Source of the DNA: Hyphomicrobiales bacterium
GTDB taxonomy: Bacteria > Pseudomonadota > Alphaproteobacteria > Rhizobiales > Rhizobiaceae
Reading direction: 5' to 3'
Length of the DNA stretch: 64,000 nt
Assembly: GCA_021775455.1 (NCBI GenBank)
Contig: JAJFHU010000012.1
Coordinates: 61,376 to 125,375 of the forward strand
This document shows, piece after piece, positions 45,809 to 53,114 of the stretch (positions are counted from its first letter, which is position 1; every line of letters begins with the position of its first letter). Under the pieces are notes generated by a model. It saw only the letters and a program-made list of their open reading frames with translations, was not told the DNA's origin and did no database searches. The position numbers and the translations under genes were made by a program.

Positions 45809-47008
45809 TCAGGCATCTTTGCGAATTCGCGTTTCATAAGGCCAGCGGGGGCTGGGCGAAATTTCCGCACCATAACCAATACGCGCGAACATTTGCAGGG
45901 TTTGGGATGCGCTTACTCCCAACTCATTTCGAATTTCGTCATAAAACGGCTTCATCTCTTCAAATTCCTGCAAGGCCTGGGACATCGGATGATAGGCAAT
46001 TCCAAGCTCCGTTGCCTTTAGGTTCATGCGCACATAATCACGACCCGCCGCGATTTGCGCCTTTCTGGAATTGCCTTCAGTTTTGATAAAAACATATCCC
46101 ATCGCCGTATCCATGGCAGGCTTTAGTACTGCTACTGACTGGTGAAACATGGAACTGTTCGGATCGAGCATACCCTCAGGATCGAACATGCCGGCAAGAC
46201 TAAGCGTTTCAAAAAGAGGTCCACCCAGATCAATTCCGTCCGGATTTGCCTCGATTTCCGCTTTACCAACCCTCATCAAGTCCACACTTTCCTTGGCGGT
46301 ACGATATGTACGCAATTCGAGGTCCATTGCATTCCAAGTGAGTGATCGTAATATTTCTATACGATCCTGCTCCATCACCATACCCCCCAGGGTTTGATGT
46401 TTACCAACTGAACTTATCGCTTTTGCATCTGCAGCTTTGACAGGCTTGGCCATATCGAAAGCATCTTTGTTGGATCGACGATCAAATACGTGTGCAAATA
46501 GTGGATCAGCTTTAGCAGAACTGTCCTTCACGAAACGGATACGCGCCACGGGCCGTTCGTCGAGCCGCGGAAATCCCTCGCCATGCGGAAAATTCGTTAT
46601 TTCGGTCCGGTAACCAGTCTGGGTAGCCGCAATTTCAAGTAACTCAAGGAAACAACCCAAGCCAATTGTAATCTGCCTGTCATAGGGGTCAGTATGCGGC
46701 AGTCTCCGGTCAAGATCACAATAAAGCTCCACGACATCATCGCCAACAAGGTCGACCAGCCAGGGCTGGCGATTGTGTGGGTTGGGAGCAAGAATTGCAT
46801 ATGAAAGCGCTACACGGCGCGGATCTTCATCAGATCCAGTTGCAAGGGTTTCGTTCCACGGGGCAAGGGCGCGATGCGGAGTGCGGGTTGACAAATATGC
46901 ACCTGAACCTGCTGCAGCGATGATCACACCACCACCGATGATCTTCAAAAATTTCCGCCGATTGGCTTTTGGGGATTTTAGGTCTGTATTCAATGGTGAA
47001 TCAGGCAT
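45809..47008 (-). CDS. Tat-exported nitroreductase-like (Acg family) protein
   Basis: 399 residues. The N-terminus NRRKFLKIIGGGVIIAAAGS is a clear twin-arginine signal. The body matches Acg-type FMN-binding proteins: SYAILAPNPHNRQPWLVDLV, YDRQITIGLGCFLELLEIA, and VFDRRSNKDAFD. The C-terminus contains LQMFARIGYGAEISPSPRWP, typical of this group. Such proteins may sequester or reduce flavins or nitro compounds in the periplasm. MarR control is predicted from the next gene and the operators just upstream of the start. Confidence 0.85.
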   Translation of the reverse strand: MPDSPLNTDLKSPKANRRKFLKIIGGGVIIAAAGSGAYLSTRTPHRALAPWNETLATGSDEDPRRVALSYAILAPNPHNRQPWLVDLVGDDVVELYCDLDRRLPHTDPYDRQITIGLGCFLELLEIAATQTGYRTEITNFPHGEGFPRLDERPVARIRFVKDSSAKADPLFAHVFDRRSNKDAFDMAKPVKAADAKAISSVGKHQTLGGMVMEQDRIEILRSLTWNAMDLELRTYRTAKESVDLMRVGKAEIEANPDGIDLGGPLFETLSLAGMFDPEGMLDPNSSMFHQSVAVLKPAMDTAMGYVFIKTEGNSRKAQIAAGRDYVRMNLKATELGIAYHPMSQALQEFEEMKPFYDEIRNELGVSASQTLQMFARIGYGAEISPSPRWPYETRIRKDA

Positions 47009-47021
47009 TGGGTTTTCCTAT

Positions 47022-47056
47022 AGTTTAATATTGAACTTTATGGTTTAATATTAAAC
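47022..47056. promoter_or_regulatory. Two tandem palindromes, candidate MarR operators
   Basis: AGTTTAATATTGAACT (47022-47037) and GTTTAATATTAAAC (47043-47056, perfect) share the core TTTAATATTRAA. Their centres are 20 bases apart, two helical turns, so dimers would sit on one face. They lie 14-48 bases upstream of the nitroreductase start, over the expected promoter. Confidence 0.75.
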
Positions 47057-47125
47057 TATCAACTCAATGTCAATATCAAATCCTCAAAAACAAACTTTCA
47101 ATCTAAAGCCAGAGGCCTGTCGGAG

Positions 47126-47611
47126 TCAGTCGATCAAAATGCGGTGAGCCACATCCTTGCCATTTGAAATGGTAATGCGCTCAAAGCCAGCGATGTGCGC
47201 CAGATCATAAAAATTGAGGCGTTCCACACTACCAATCTTGGCAAACAATGGCGATGTTCGGGCATCAGAAGTCAACGACGCGAGCAAAGCACGCAAGCGG
47301 TAAAGTGTGTTGTACCGTCCCTCTTCTATCGCAATTATAATGAGCTTTTCGCTATCTGTCCCCTTGGCGAACATATGATAACTCGGCGGGTATGGTTTCT
47401 GCTTTTGTAGTTGATCAAGACCAACCACAAAGCCAATGCGTGAACGTTTGTTGACGCCAGGGATAGGCGGCAGCGGTGACTTGTATGTCTCTTCCGTTTG
47501 CGGGTCAGGATAATTGTAGCCCGCGTGTCTGTCACCAGCGGACACCGGAACTGCCACAAATAACATCAATACAATTGAAGAACAAATCTTGATCCATTGA
47601 ACAGATGCCAT
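47126..47611 (-). CDS. Secreted conserved protein (sometimes misnamed MobA-like)
   Basis: About 161 residues. A signal peptide (SSIVLMLFVAVPVSA-GDRHAG) is followed by GYNYPDPQTEETYKSPLP, RIGFVVGLDQLQ, IIIAIEEGRYNTLYRLRALL and SDARTSPLF. This is a family conserved in Rhizobiales, usually labelled molybdopterin-guanine dinucleotide biosynthesis protein A in databases, although it shares no MobA motif and is exported. ATG at 47611 is chosen because the signal peptide starts there. Confidence 0.75.
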   Translation of the reverse strand: MASVQWIKICSSIVLMLFVAVPVSAGDRHAGYNYPDPQTEETYKSPLPPIPGVNKRSRIGFVVGLDQLQKQKPYPPSYHMFAKGTDSEKLIIIAIEEGRYNTLYRLRALLASLTSDARTSPLFAKIGSVERLNFYDLAHIAGFERITISNGKDVAHRILID

Positions 47612-47695
47612 TGATTTTCCTTTGCCATACGCAAAACACTCACCGTACAATGTGTGGCATACAAGTCATATGGCTGCCAGTCATCTTCAATCACG

Positions 47696-47917
47696 TTAGT
47701 CAATTTTCTTGTGACCAGTTTTGCAATAGTGACGATCGATAAACCATGCTCCTACCCCGGCAAAAATTGATACGCTCAACAGGATGATCGTAAGAAAGAA
47801 CCGGTCTTCAGCAACAGCCTCGCCGGTAAAAATGTCAGAAATGGATTTCAACGCAAGCATGGAAGAAGCGACGTAAACGAGCATCGCTACAAACCGTATG
47901 AAAAGCGATTTTGTCAT
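47696..47917 (-). CDS. Two-span membrane protein, unknown
   Basis: 73 residues, two hydrophobic segments: FVAMLVYVASSMLALKSISD and LTIILLSVSIFAGVGAWFI. It begins within the stop codon of the class III aminotransferase gene (TAATG), so it is translated in the same operon. No family recognised; it may be an accessory of the catabolic cluster or a hitch-hiker at its end. Confidence 0.65.
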   Translation of the reverse strand: MTKSLFIRFVAMLVYVASSMLALKSISDIFTGEAVAEDRFFLTIILLSVSIFAGVGAWFIDRHYCKTGHKKID

Positions 47918-49197
47918 TAGCTGTTCAATTTGCCAGCAGCATATTCGATCGCCGCTTCGGTCAACTCAAAGTCCTCTTCCGTTAACGCCATACATGGATA
48001 GCATTTGCCCGGAGATTTAAAAATGCCCTTCTCACGCAGTGCCTTGTTGAAAGCAGTGTTCATTTCCGCATCTGCAGAAAGCACATCGCGATAATTCCGC
48101 ACTTCCCGCCCGGTAAATACGATGTCGAATAGTGTTGGATCGCCAACAATCTGGAATTCCACACCTGCCGCAGATAAATGCTTCTCGAACATATCTTGCA
48201 ATCGCTTTCCATATTGGCGAAGTCGGTCATGGGCTCCCGGTCGGCGAAGAATTTCCAGCGTCTTCAAGCCCGCAATGGAAGCCACCGGATTACCCGAAAG
48301 CGTACCCAGCTGCATAAGCCAACCTTCCGCACCAACCTTTGCCTTGTCAAAATGAGCCATGATGTCTTCCCGACCGACAATCGCAGCTAACGGAAACCCT
48401 CCACCAATTACTTTACCCAGTGTGCACACATCCGGCACTACATCATAAAGCTCCTGCGCCCCACCATAGGAAAAACGAAAACCCGTAACAATCTCGTCAT
48501 AAATCAAGACGATGCCATGCTTCGTGCACTCTTCGCGCAGCGCTTCCAGAAAACCCGGCACTGGAGGGATGATCCGTTGAAGGGGCTCGACGATAACACC
48601 AGCAATCTCGTCTCCGTGTTCATTCATGAAGGAGCGCAGATAATCTATGTCATTGAAGGGTGCCGCCCAAACTTCATTGCGAACGGCCTCCGGTATGCCC
48701 GCAGAATCAGGAACCACTTGCGGAAAGTTCACCAGTCTGGAGGGTGCCAGACTCATCTGCGCTTCCGCGCTCATGCCATGATATCCGCCCTCAAACTTCA
48801 AAATCTTGTCTCGACCGGTATAAGCGCGAGCAAGACGCATGGCATACATGTCGGCTTCGCCGCCGGTAGAAACATAGCGAAGTTGCTCCGCGCACGGTAC
48901 AGCCCGGCAAATCTCTTCAGCCAGCTCAATGCCCGCGGCATTGTTGGCGAAGTAGGTCATTCCAATCGGAATTTGTTCCAGTACGGCTTCCTCGACTTCC
49001 TCATTACCATGTCCAAGCAGCATCGGGCCGGAACCAATCAGATAATCGATATACTCATTGCCATCTTCATCCCAGACACGCGAACCCATTCCCTTCGCAA
49101 TTATGATGCCCGGATCAAAATTGCCAAAGCCACCAGCCGGTAAAACAGCCTTCGCTCGCTCAATCCAGTCTTTTTGGGTGTGAATACGATTCATCAT
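47917..49197 (-). CDS. Class III aminotransferase (glutamate-1-semialdehyde aminomutase-like)
   Basis: 426 residues, PLP fold type I. SRVWDEDGNEYIDYLIGSGP opens the domain, with KFEGGYHGMSAEAQMSLAP and the aspartate in LIYDEIVTGFRFSYGG. The Schiff-base Lys is in DVCTLGKVIGGGFPLAAI. It resembles HemL but the context is catabolic, so it is more likely an omega-type transaminase or aminomutase of the pathway. ATG follows AGGAGTAA within the end of the preceding gene. It is the last catabolic enzyme of the minus-strand operon. Confidence 0.88.
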   Translation of the reverse strand: MMNRIHTQKDWIERAKAVLPAGGFGNFDPGIIIAKGMGSRVWDEDGNEYIDYLIGSGPMLLGHGNEEVEEAVLEQIPIGMTYFANNAAGIELAEEICRAVPCAEQLRYVSTGGEADMYAMRLARAYTGRDKILKFEGGYHGMSAEAQMSLAPSRLVNFPQVVPDSAGIPEAVRNEVWAAPFNDIDYLRSFMNEHGDEIAGVIVEPLQRIIPPVPGFLEALREECTKHGIVLIYDEIVTGFRFSYGGAQELYDVVPDVCTLGKVIGGGFPLAAIVGREDIMAHFDKAKVGAEGWLMQLGTLSGNPVASIAGLKTLEILRRPGAHDRLRQYGKRLQDMFEKHLSAAGVEFQIVGDPTLFDIVFTGREVRNYRDVLSADAEMNTAFNKALREKGIFKSPGKCYPCMALTEEDFELTEAAIEYAAGKLNS

Positions 49198-50307
49198 TTA
49201 CTCCTGTTCGAGAACAGCAATCGGTTCGCCAAGAACATTCATGTCGGGTTCAACGCCGAGGCCAACACCCTCTGGCGGCGCAATAGTACCATCTTCGCGG
49301 ACAGGTGCAGACGCATCAATTCTTGGCGAAACATACTCGGACAAGTCACAAACATTCATCAGCATTGAAGGATCTGTAGAAGCACCGAGATGCAGCAAAG
49401 CAGAAGTTGTTATGTCCGAACCCCAGGTATCCTCAACACACATCCTGGCGCCAAAATGCAGACAAAGGTCACGAGCCAAGCGGCATTTCGACAGGCCGCC
49501 GAATTTGGAGAGCTTTATGGCAACCGCATCCATGCATCCTGCATCATAAGCCTTGATCAGGCTTTCAATATCATGCGCATTCTCATCCATTTTCATGGGC
49601 AGGCCGGTCGCCTGTTTTACAGCGGTACAATCTTCTATCGTTGCACAAGGTTGCTCAAGCATGATGTCGAGATGCGCAATTGCCCGACCAACGCGCGTTG
49701 CATCCAGCCGTGTCGCACCAGTATTCCAGTCGCCATAGACCAGTGGGCCGTCGCCCACCGCCTCGCGTACCTTCACAAGTCGCTCAACATCATTCTGCCA
49801 GTCATCGTCAGCACCAAGCTTGACCTGGAACTGGCGTATGCCCGACTGGTAAGCGACTTTTGCCATTCGAACCATTTCATCAGGAGCTACACAGGTAATG
49901 GAATGATAGAGCGGGAGCCGGTCACTTCGCCGTCCACCGAGCAACGCATAAAGCGGCAATCCCGCTGCTGTTGCAGTCAAGTCCCAAAGCGCCATGTCAA
50001 TGGGTGATTTTGCATAGACATGGCCAGGCAACCATCGATCCATCTTTGCTCCGACAGCCTCAGGCCCAACAGGATCAGCACCAAGTATAACTGGCGCCAT
50101 TTCCCCGATTGCCGGCAAGACCCCATCTGCATAGGCTGGCAGATAATGCGGGATGGGGCATACTTCACCCCACCCACGAAGACCCGTGTCGGAATCAAGT
50201 GCCACCACAATGGAATCAACCGTGTCGCAGGTTTTGCCACCCGCCATGTTGTAGGTTTCATGACTTGTCAGCGGCACTTTCCAGACTGTGATGCGAATAA
50301 TTTTCAT
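49198..50307 (-). CDS. Mandelate racemase/muconate lactonizing family enzyme 1
   Basis: 369 residues, enolase superfamily. An N-terminal capping domain (IIRITVWKVPLTSHETYNMA) covers a barrel whose metal ligands are Asp in VYGDWNTG, Glu in IMLEQPC and Glu/Asp in MKMDENAHD. Lysines sit at QVKLGAD and at AIKLSKFGGL. The pattern is close to enzymes that epimerise or dehydrate proline betaines and hydroxyprolines (for instance HpbD-type 4R-hydroxyproline betaine 2-epimerase), which suits the N-demethylase neighbours. Substrate is inferred from context only. Confidence 0.85.
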   Translation of the reverse strand: MKIIRITVWKVPLTSHETYNMAGGKTCDTVDSIVVALDSDTGLRGWGEVCPIPHYLPAYADGVLPAIGEMAPVILGADPVGPEAVGAKMDRWLPGHVYAKSPIDMALWDLTATAAGLPLYALLGGRRSDRLPLYHSITCVAPDEMVRMAKVAYQSGIRQFQVKLGADDDWQNDVERLVKVREAVGDGPLVYGDWNTGATRLDATRVGRAIAHLDIMLEQPCATIEDCTAVKQATGLPMKMDENAHDIESLIKAYDAGCMDAVAIKLSKFGGLSKCRLARDLCLHFGARMCVEDTWGSDITTSALLHLGASTDPSMLMNVCDLSEYVSPRIDASAPVREDGTIAPPEGVGLGVEPDMNVLGEPIAVLEQE

Positions 50308-50312
50308 GAGGC

Positions 50313-51422
50313 TTACTCGTAAACAGCGACCGGATCGCCCAACAGGTTTTCGTCCGGCACAACACCAAGCCCCGGTGTATCATCTATGGTGATGAAGCCA
50401 TCCACACAACGAGGACCACTACCCGGTGCCACATCAACCGTTAACATGTCCTGACAGGACCAGCAGGCGCGGATGAACTCATCCGGCATTGATTGCGCCA
50501 GATGGGCAGCTTCGGTGTCCGCCAAAACTGAACCACCGGTCGCCATGATAAACATCTGGATACCGTGAGCCATCGCAACGTCACGTATCCGCCGCGCCTT
50601 GGTCAGACCACCGACACGATTGAGCTTGATTCCGAAGACGTCTGCAATGCCTTCGCGGGCAATCCGGCAAGCGTCCTGCAAAGTGACCAGCGTTTCATCA
50701 ACACTGATTGGAGATGTTGTGACTTTGCGAATTTCTGCAAGATCATCCAGCGTTTCGCCCGGTTGCTCAAAAGTGACACCCAGATCAGCTACCGCATTCA
50801 TGACAATTGATGCTTCGCGGCGGGTCCATGCGCGGTTTACATCATAAAGGACAATTTCTCCCGGTTTGCGATTGGCTTCGATATGGCGAATGCGCTCAAT
50901 ATCCTTGTCTGTGTCGCTGCCTCCAACCTTGGCAGAATGCGCTACGTAACCCATTCCTCGATAGGAATTTACAATACCCAACATGTAATCTGGTTCACCG
51001 GACGAAACCGATGAGGCTGCAGGCGTTCCCGTCTCGCGTTTACCACCCAGCAAGTCCGCAATTGAGAGATCGCAGGATTGTCCGAGAATATCCCAACAAG
51101 CCATATCAATTGGCGATTTTGCATAGAGATGCCCCGGCAGGCATTTGTCCATCGCATATTCGACCAACTCCAGCTTGCGCGGGTCAAGGCCAAGAATTGA
51201 GCCTGCCATGGTCTCCAGGCCAGCACGAATTCCCGGACCGTGGGCTGGTACATAAGTATTCCCCCAGGGAGTCCCCTCACCCCAGCCAACCAGACCCGCA
51301 TCGGTTTCAAGCTTGATGAATGTTGCATCCAACACTTCAAAAAGAAGGCGACCGCCGGAAAGCCAATAAGGATCCTTCAGTGGCAAATCCTTGTGATAAA
51401 CACTGATGCGGGTGATCTTCAC
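50313..51422 (-). CDS. Mandelate racemase/muconate lactonizing family enzyme 2
   Basis: 369 residues, enolase superfamily, diverged from the adjacent copy. Metal ligands are Asp in VLYDVNRAW, Glu in VTFEQPGE and Asp/Glu in ISVDETLV; catalytic Lys in FGIKLNRVGGLTKARRI and in HSAKVGG. ATGGSVLADTEAAHLAQSM near the C-terminus resembles cis-3-hydroxy-L-proline dehydratase-type members. The two paralogues are adjacent (5-base gap), suggesting successive steps on related substrates. Confidence 0.85.
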   Translation of the reverse strand: MKITRISVYHKDLPLKDPYWLSGGRLLFEVLDATFIKLETDAGLVGWGEGTPWGNTYVPAHGPGIRAGLETMAGSILGLDPRKLELVEYAMDKCLPGHLYAKSPIDMACWDILGQSCDLSIADLLGGKRETGTPAASSVSSGEPDYMLGIVNSYRGMGYVAHSAKVGGSDTDKDIERIRHIEANRKPGEIVLYDVNRAWTRREASIVMNAVADLGVTFEQPGETLDDLAEIRKVTTSPISVDETLVTLQDACRIAREGIADVFGIKLNRVGGLTKARRIRDVAMAHGIQMFIMATGGSVLADTEAAHLAQSMPDEFIRACWSCQDMLTVDVAPGSGPRCVDGFITIDDTPGLGVVPDENLLGDPVAVYE

Positions 51423-52018
51423 GGGTTTACTTCCCGCTCAGTCAACACCGGTTTGACATCAAAATGATTGCGCCAAAGTACATAAGCCATGATCGGCATG
51501 TCATGTGTTTCCAGAGCGTGCGGCTGATTGCTTTTGTGAAAACAGGCATCCCCTTCACGCAGGATCATCGGTGCCTCACCGTCACGCATGAATTCACCCT
51601 CACCGGCAATGACAAAGTACAATTCCTCAGCCGGATGATGATGCCACGGGTAGTAAAGACCCGGCGGCATGTAGACGAAAAATCCCAACATCTGTTTGCT
51701 GATCCACCCTCCACTCTCGGAAATCAATCCATAACAGGCAAACCTGTCCAGGAAGTCCTGACCGATATTGGTTTCCTTGTAGGTTTCCCGCCAGAACGCA
51801 TCGGGGCCGGCCTTGATGAATGCATCTCGAAAACCTGCAAGCTCGGTACACTCCAGATCGGTTTCCGCGTACACTCTGTCAGCACACGGCAAATGCATGG
51901 GTTCTGTATCGAGTGGTTCGAGATCCGTCGGAAAAGGGCAAAATTCGTGCAATACCGGATAACGCGCATGCACTTTGCGTGCTTCTTCCAACAATAGTTG
52001 AAATGCTTCGCTAGCCAT
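51419..52018 (-). CDS. dddQ: DddQ-type DMSP lyase family cupin
   Basis: 199 residues. The C-terminal cupin reads LYYPWHHHPAEELYFVIAG, which fits the HxHxxxExY metal motif of DddQ/DddW. The Tyr three residues before the first His corresponds to DddQ's catalytic base. A further His lies about 33 residues after the motif's Tyr, near the position of the fourth ligand. All residues expected of a DMSP-cleaving enzyme (giving dimethylsulfide and acrylate) are therefore present. The neighbours point to betaine catabolism, so activity on DMSP is inference. It overlaps both flanking genes. Confidence 0.75.
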   Translation of the reverse strand: MASEAFQLLLEEARKVHARYPVLHEFCPFPTDLEPLDTEPMHLPCADRVYAETDLECTELAGFRDAFIKAGPDAFWRETYKETNIGQDFLDRFACYGLISESGGWISKQMLGFFVYMPPGLYYPWHHHPAEELYFVIAGEGEFMRDGEAPMILREGDACFHKSNQPHALETHDMPIMAYVLWRNHFDVKPVLTEREVNP

Positions 52019-53114
52019 GGGTCACCACTATGTTTCCGGTATGCTTTTTCTCAATAAATGCCCGCTGGGCATCGTGCAATTCCTCCAGCGGATAGCTGGC
52101 TGCAAGCATCGGAACAATCTCCCCAGCTTCAATGTATTTTACCAGCGACGGGAACACCTTTGGCTGAAAGATCGTGTTACCAAAAAAAGTCAAATCGTTG
52201 AGGTACATGGTTCGCAAATCAAGATCGACAATCGGTCCGGCGATCGCACCAGAACACGTGTAACGCCCCCCGCGCTGCAAACATTCCAGCAGAACCGGAA
52301 ACTGCGCCCCGCCGACAATATCAGCGATAACACTAACAATGTCTGACCCGATAGCGGCCTTCAACGCAGCTTTCAGATCATCGGATTGACGGGGCAAGAT
52401 CGCCGTTGGGTTGAGTTTGGCGACGTCCTCATGCTTCGCTTCTGAAGCCATGGCAATCGTTTTTGCCCCGCGCCGGTTGGCAAGCTGAATGAGCGCAGAC
52501 CCAACTCCCCCCGATGCGCCGGGAACCAGCACTGTATCGCTTTCATCTACACCAGCCCTGTTCAGCATGTTTTCCGCCGTTGAATAAGCGATCGCGACAG
52601 TCGCCAGTTCCGCATCTGTCCAGTTGCAATCAATTGGGCAGATGTTGCGGTGGTCAATCACCATGAAGTCCGCAAAACCACCATCGCAGGCAGAACCCAG
52701 ATAATCGCATTTGTAGAGATTGGTCGGATCATCCCAGTCGCGAATGATCGTATCGACCAGACAGCGTTTGCCAATCAAACCTGCGTCTGCCCCTTTTCCA
52801 ACGGCAATCACTTGACCTGCAACGTCTCCACCCTGAATGCGCGGAAAATCAATACCGCCATCCCAACCGCCGTCATCATCGCTGGCTCCCTCATAGGCTC
52901 CACCCGTAGTTCCTTCGGTAACACCTTTGGAATACCACCCGGTTCTTGTGTTCACGTCGGTATTGTTGAGGCCACAAGCTCGCACCTGAACCAGTACTTG
53001 CCCGGGTCCTGGTTCGGGAGTCGGCCAGTCGTCATGGAATTTTAAAACATCAAAATCACCATGCCCGTGGAGCACGAAGGCTCGCATGGTCGAAGGGATT
53101 GTGAATTCACTCAT
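52011..53114 (-). CDS. MDR family zinc-type alcohol dehydrogenase/quinone reductase
   Basis: 367 residues, medium-chain dehydrogenase/reductase fold. GroES-like part: PGQVLVQVRACGLNNTDVNT and IQGGDVAGQVIAVGKGAD. The nucleotide-binding motif is VLVPGASGGVGSALIQLANR. The catalytic zinc ligands are not clear (ACGLNNTD has Asn where a zinc enzyme has Cys/His), so quinone-reductase or enoyl-reductase type is likelier. An acrylyl-CoA reductase (AcuI) role is possible but not shown. It overlaps the FAD-dehydrogenase gene by 4 bases and the cupin by 8. Confidence 0.85.
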   Translation of the reverse strand: MSEFTIPSTMRAFVLHGHGDFDVLKFHDDWPTPEPGPGQVLVQVRACGLNNTDVNTRTGWYSKGVTEGTTGGAYEGASDDDGGWDGGIDFPRIQGGDVAGQVIAVGKGADAGLIGKRCLVDTIIRDWDDPTNLYKCDYLGSACDGGFADFMVIDHRNICPIDCNWTDAELATVAIAYSTAENMLNRAGVDESDTVLVPGASGGVGSALIQLANRRGAKTIAMASEAKHEDVAKLNPTAILPRQSDDLKAALKAAIGSDIVSVIADIVGGAQFPVLLECLQRGGRYTCSGAIAGPIVDLDLRTMYLNDLTFFGNTIFQPKVFPSLVKYIEAGEIVPMLAASYPLEELHDAQRAFIEKKHTGNIVVTHG

